Source: Bordetella parapertussis (GTDB lineage: Bacteria > Pseudomonadota > Gammaproteobacteria > Burkholderiales > Burkholderiaceae_C). From it: a DNA stretch of 9,126 bases. The position numbers and the translations under genes were made by a program. Positions 6,075-9,126 of this stretch are shown piece by piece. Positions within the stretch are counted from its first letter, which is position 1; each line of letters begins with the position of its first letter. Under the pieces are notes generated by a model. It saw only the letters and a program-made list of their open reading frames with translations. It did not search any database and had not been told where the DNA came from. Where the stretch lies: NCBI GenBank assembly GCA_945899335.1, contig CAMDIP010000042.1, positions 1 through 9,126 on the forward strand. Direction: 5' to 3'.

Positions 6075-6539
6075 ATGAGCCTTCAACTTCAAGTCAACGG
6101 TAAGACCGTTAATTCCCACTCCGACGCAGATACACCTCTGCTGTGGGTTCTTCGCGACGAACTCGGCATGACCGGAACCAAATTTGGTTGCGGCTCAGGC
6201 CTGTGCGGCGCTTGTACAGTGCATGTCAACGGCGATGCCGTTCGCTCTTGCCAAACCCAAATCGGTACTGCTGCTGGCCAAAAAGTCAGCACCGTCGAAA
6301 GCCTTGGCGCTACTGGTAGCCACGCCCTGCAAAAAGCATGGGTCAAACACCAAGTTCCTCAGTGCGGCTACTGCCAATCTGGTCAGCTCATGAGCGCTGC
6401 TGCACTCCTCAGCAAAAACAAAAACCCCAGCGATGCAGACATTGATGCCGCCATGGCTGGCAACATCTGCCGTTGCGGTACCTACACACGTATCCGTGCT
6501 GCTGTGAAAGACGCTGCATCCATGATGCGCGCAGCCTAA
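6075..6539 (+). CDS. [2Fe-2S] subunit of IorAB-type molybdenum hydroxylase
   Basis: A 154-residue iron-sulfur electron-transfer subunit carrying electrons from the molybdenum site towards a downstream acceptor. The N-terminal plant-ferredoxin-like cluster uses Cys39, Cys44, Cys47 and Cys59 ([14 protein letters not shown]). The C-terminal helical domain holds the second cluster with Cys97, Cys100, Cys132 and Cys134 (Q-C-G-Y-C-Q-S-G and N-I-C-R-C-G-T-Y). All eight ligands are present, and length matches IorA-type small subunits (about 150). The start is supported by AAGGAAG at 6063-6069. It has no signal peptide of its own, yet its partner has a Tat signal, so co-export of the folded complex is the expected route. 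The partner gene begins 17 bases after its stop. Codon choice is rich in GCT, CGT, AAC and GTT, as in strongly expressed genes. IorA of isoquinoline 1-oxidoreductase and the small subunit of periplasmic aldehyde oxidoreductases are equally possible names. Confidence 0.94.
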   Translation: MSLQLQVNGKTVNSHSDADTPLLWVLRDELGMTGTKFGCGSGLCGACTVHVNGDAVRSCQTQIGTAAGQKVSTVESLGATGSHALQKAWVKHQVPQCGYCQSGQLMSAAALLSKNKNPSDADIDAAMAGNICRCGTYTRIRAAVKDAASMMRAA

Positions 6540-6556
6540 TTTAAAGGAAATAAACC

Positions 6557-8698
6557 ATGATGAGCACACAAACCAATCGTCGCGACTTCCTTAAAACCAC
6601 CACCGTCACCACCTCCGGCTTAGTTCTGGGTGTGGTGTTGCCTGGCACAGTCGCTGAAACCATGGCCGCTGGCACATTGCACACCCCCAATGCATGGGTG
6701 CATATTGCCGACGACAACAGCATCACTCTTATCTCTGCACGTTCAGAAATGGGCCAAGGTGTTTACACCTCTATGCCTATGTTGATCGCTGAAGAGTTGA
6801 ACATCGACGTCACCAAAATCAAAGTGGCTGCTGGCGCACCTAACGCTGTCTATGTCAACGCTTTGTTGGGCGCCATGATCACTGGTGGCTCCACATCCGT
6901 TCGTGAAGGCTACGAAAAACTGCGTATCGCTGGCGCTCAAGTCCGCGAAATGTTGATTGGCGCAGCTGCTGCAGAGTGGGGCGTTCCCGCCAGCGCAGTT
7001 AAAGCTGACAACGGCATGTTGATGGGCCCAGGCGGCAGAAAAGCCACTTACGGCCAAATGGCTGAAGCTGCTTCCAAGCAGCCCGTGCCTGAAAAGCCCA
7101 CCATCAAGGCTGCCAAAGACTTCCGCGTGGTTGGCAAGCGCATTCCCCGTACCGACGTGCCTGCCAAAGTCAACGGCACCGCCGAGTTCGGTATCGACGT
7201 GAAATTGCCCGGCATGGTTTACGCCAGCTTGGAGCAATGTCCCGTCATCGGCGGAAAAGCTACCAGCGTTGACAGCGCAGCTGCCAAAGCCATGCCTGGC
7301 GTGGTTGATGTGGTTGAAATCCCTGACGGCGTTGCTGTTGTGGCCGCCACTTACTGGCAAGCTGTCAAAGCTCGCAAAGCTTTGAAAATCACATGGGACA
7401 ACGGTGCTGGCGCTTCTCTGTCCACCGCTTCCATGTTGGCTGGCCACAAAGAAGCTGCTGCTTCTGGCAAGGTTCTGCCCATCCAGCCTGCCAAAGGCGA
7501 TGCTTCAGGTGCTATCGCTGGTGCCGCTAAGAAACTTAGCGCTACCTACATCACACCTTTGCAATCACACTCACCCCTGGAACCCATGAACTTCACGGCT
7601 CATGTCACCGGCGGTAAAGCTCGTTTGATTGGCGGAAGCCAGTTCCAGCAAGGCGCTCAAGGCGCTGCTGCAGCAGCTTTGGGCATGAAGCCAGAAGACG
7701 TTTCTGTTGAAACCACTTTCTTGGGTGGTGGCTTCGGTCGTCGTATCGAATTGGACTTCGTTGTTCAAGCTGCCCAAATCTCCAAAGCGGTCAAATTGCC
7801 CGTGAAGTTGATCTGGTCACGTGAAGACGACATGACCCATGACTTCTACCGTCCTGTTGGCTACAACCAGATTCACGCTGGTTTGGACGCCAACGGCATG
7901 CCTGTCGGTTTGCACTTCAAGGTCACTTCACAGTCCATCACACAACGTGCTTTCGGCTTGCCAAAAGACACCATGGATCCTTTCATGGTCGAGGCAGCTG
8001 TTGCTCCTTACAACATCGCCAACACACAGCACGACCTCGTCATCCATGACGCAGGTTTGCGTGTCGGTTACTGGCGCGGTGTGAGCCACAACATGAACTG
8101 TTTCGCCAACGAAAGCTTCGTTGACGAGATGGCTCTGGCTGCTGGCAAAGACCCCGTCGAATACCGCATGTCCATGTTGGAAGGCAAGCCCCGTTTCCAA
8201 AACGTGCTCAAGTTAGCAACTGCCAAGGCTGGTTACAGCAAAGGTGCTCCAAAAGGTCGCGCTTTCGGTGTTGCCATCATGGAAGGCTACGACACCTATG
8301 TTGCAGTTGTTGCTGAAATCAGCCAAGGTGCTGACGGCGAAGTCAAAGTTCACAAAACCACTGTCGCAGCCGACATGGGCATCATCGTGAACCCCGAAAT
8401 CGTTGAGCAACAAATCCAGTCCATGGTCATCATGGGCATGGGCACTGCTCTGAAGCAAGCCATCACCATCGAAGGCGGCGTCATTCAACAAACCAACTTC
8501 AATACCTACCCTATGGTTCGTACCAACGAATCACCTTCGGTCGATATTATTTTGGTCAAGAGCGCCGAGAAGCCTGGCGGTATTGGTGAACCTGTCACCG
8601 CTACCATCGTTCCAGCTTTGGCCAACGCTGTTGCCAAGTTGACCGGTAAGCGTGTTCGCAACCTGCCTATCACTGGCAAAGCGATCCAAGAAGCTTAA
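6557..8698 (+). CDS. Tat-exported molybdopterin-binding subunit, IorB/aldehyde oxidoreductase type
   Basis: A 713-residue catalytic subunit of a xanthine-dehydrogenase-family hydroxylase. Residues 7-13 carry the Tat motif N-R-R-D-F-L-K, followed by a hydrophobic stretch to about residue 30, so the holoenzyme should be periplasmic. Cofactor and active-site signatures are visible: E-M-G-Q-G-V at 64-69, H-S-P-L-E-P-M-N at 338-345, F-L-G-G-G-F-G-R-R at 388-396, Y-W-R-G-V-S-H at 505-511, and the catalytic Glu678 in G-G-I-G-E-P. Family knowledge: IorB-type enzymes carry a molybdopterin dinucleotide, hydroxylate N-heterocycles or oxidise aldehydes, and deliver electrons to cytochromes rather than NAD. 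The protein is at the short end of the family (commonly about 720-780). ATG 6557 is preceded by AAAGGAA at 6543-6549; a second ATG follows immediately at 6560. The cytochrome subunit seen in some relatives (acetic acid bacteria) is absent from this operon. The substrate is undetermined. Confidence 0.93.
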   Translation: MMSTQTNRRDFLKTTTVTTSGLVLGVVLPGTVAETMAAGTLHTPNAWVHIADDNSITLISARSEMGQGVYTSMPMLIAEELNIDVTKIKVAAGAPNAVYVNALLGAMITGGSTSVREGYEKLRIAGAQVREMLIGAAAAEWGVPASAVKADNGMLMGPGGRKATYGQMAEAASKQPVPEKPTIKAAKDFRVVGKRIPRTDVPAKVNGTAEFGIDVKLPGMVYASLEQCPVIGGKATSVDSAAAKAMPGVVDVVEIPDGVAVVAATYWQAVKARKALKITWDNGAGASLSTASMLAGHKEAAASGKVLPIQPAKGDASGAIAGAAKKLSATYITPLQSHSPLEPMNFTAHVTGGKARLIGGSQFQQGAQGAAAAALGMKPEDVSVETTFLGGGFGRRIELDFVVQAAQISKAVKLPVKLIWSREDDMTHDFYRPVGYNQIHAGLDANGMPVGLHFKVTSQSITQRAFGLPKDTMDPFMVEAAVAPYNIANTQHDLVIHDAGLRVGYWRGVSHNMNCFANESFVDEMALAAGKDPVEYRMSMLEGKPRFQNVLKLATAKAGYSKGAPKGRAFGVAIMEGYDTYVAVVAEISQGADGEVKVHKTTVAADMGIIVNPEIVEQQIQSMVIMGMGTALKQAITIEGGVIQQTNFNTYPMVRTNESPSVDIILVKSAEKPGGIGEPVTATIVPALANAVAKLTGKRVRNLPITGKAIQEA

Positions 8699-8711
8699 AT
8701 CTTCCTCTGAC

Positions 8712-8739
8712 CTGCCCAACAGCTTATGCGGTTGGGTGG
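8712..8739 (+). other. Hairpin in the 3' untranslated region of the hydroxylase operon
   Basis: CCCAAC (8715-8720) pairs with GTTGGG (8731-8736). There is partial extension outward through G-U pairs and inward by GC/GC around a TTAT loop. No T-run follows, so this is not a terminator by itself. Placed between the stop codon and the terminator, it could stabilise the 3' end of the transcript; that is inference. Confidence 0.4.
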
Positions 8740-8759
8740 TTCTGAAAGATAAATCTTCT

Positions 8760-8788
8760 AAAGAGCGGCTAACCCCGCTCTTTTTTTT
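8760..8788 (+). terminator. Strong intrinsic terminator of the hydroxylase operon
   Basis: AAAGAGCGG (8760-8768) pairs exactly with CCGCTCTTT (8775-8783) around a six-base loop, and the T-run reaches eight Ts (8781-8788). This is a textbook Rho-independent terminator on the plus strand. Only 21 bases separate its end from the next start codon. Confidence 0.92.
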
Positions 8789-8809
8789 CGTCTTAAAAAA
8801 GGAGTCAAT

Positions 8810-9126
8810 ATGTCTAAACCAGTGATTGGGTTTATCGGTGTGGGTTTCATGGGCGCAGGCATGGCCAAAAACTTGGTGACCAAGGGCTACACCTTGGTCA
8901 TCATGGGCAATAAAAACCGCGAACCTGTAGAGCGACTGAAAGCATTGGGTGCCACAGAAGTTAGTTCTGCCAAAGAGCTGGCACAGCAGTGCGACATTGT
9001 TCACCTTTGTGTGACAGGTTCCCCTCAGGTCGAGTCTTTGATGAACGGACCCCACGGCATTTTTGCGAGTGGCAAAAAGGGACTCATTGTGATTGATTGC
9101 TCAACCTCAAACCCTGTATCAACCAA
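8810..9126 (+). CDS. NAD(P)-dependent 3-hydroxyisobutyrate dehydrogenase-like enzyme, 5' part
   Basis: The frame starts at ATG 8810 behind a strong AAGGAG (8799-8804, five bases upstream) and runs off the window, so only about 105 residues of a protein usually near 290-300 are seen. The N-terminus V-I-G-F-I-G-V-G-F-M-G-A-G-M-A-K-N-L is the Rossmann nucleotide-binding loop (Gly10, Gly12, Gly15) typical of beta-hydroxyacid dehydrogenases. A helix and C-D-I-V-H-L-C-V-T-G-S follow, then D-C-S-T-S-N-P near residue 94, the substrate-binding motif of the family. Members include 3-hydroxyisobutyrate dehydrogenase (MmsB), tartronate semialdehyde reductase (GarR/GlxR) and succinic semialdehyde reductases. 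The visible part cannot separate these. The catalytic Lys lies beyond the window. It is cytoplasmic, with no signal peptide. It is the first gene after the terminator at 8760-8788. Confidence 0.88.
   Translation, partial: MSKPVIGFIGVGFMGAGMAKNLVTKGYTLVIMGNKNREPVERLKALGATEVSSAKELAQQCDIVHLCVTGSPQVESLMNGPHGIFASGKKGLIVIDCSTSNPVST

Noticed and set aside
6743..7447. Long 234-codon open frame on the minus strand inside the molybdopterin subunit gene
   Set aside because: It is antisense to a clear coding gene with biased codon use, which leaves the opposite frame free of stops. It has no family motif and a low-complexity composition.
8531..9055. 174-codon open frame on the minus strand across the 3' end of the hydroxylase operon and the next gene
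   Set aside because: It runs antisense through two well-supported genes and across a strong terminator, with no recognisable domain.

Overview
The window looks like a chromosomal segment of a betaproteobacterium, most likely Burkholderiales close to Comamonadaceae. This rests on protein style (IorAB-type periplasmic molybdenum hydroxylase, large TonB receptor, NarL-type two-component pair), moderate GC and codon use. It is inference, because no rRNA or other marker gene is present. No tRNA, rRNA, insertion sequence, CRISPR array or replication origin was seen, and no gene-free gap exceeds 300 bases.

Layout. Positions 1-222 are the 3' end of a class I cytochrome c gene. It is followed almost directly by a small exported protein of the Rap1a/Tai immunity family (224-556). 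A small secreted helical protein lies on the minus strand (567-812), and a clear glyoxalase II gene, gloB, lies at 900-1691. A 245-base gap precedes a two-component operon: a NarL/HisKA_3-type membrane histidine kinase (1937-2848) that overlaps its LuxR-type response regulator (2845-3486) by 4 bases. Convergent with it, and sharing the TTAA of both stop codons, is a TonB-dependent outer-membrane receptor on the minus strand (3483-5843). The receptor is divergent from a two-gene operon encoding a Tat-exported molybdenum hydroxylase of the isoquinoline 1-oxidoreductase/periplasmic aldehyde oxidoreductase type: a [2Fe-2S] subunit (6075-6539) and a molybdopterin subunit (6557-8698). A strong intrinsic terminator follows. 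The window ends inside a gene for a 3-hydroxyisobutyrate dehydrogenase-like NAD(P)-dependent enzyme (8810 onward).

The most interesting part is the set kinase, regulator, receptor and hydroxylase. The 231-base region between receptor and hydroxylase contains several palindromes built from CCCTA/TAGGG half-sites. One CCCTAGG-type palindrome lies 19-20 bases upstream of a -10-like hexamer for each divergent gene. The simplest model is that the neighbouring response regulator, or another dimeric activator, switches on both an outer-membrane importer and an abundant periplasmic oxidoreductase. The signal, the imported ligand and the oxidised substrate cannot be read from the sequence.
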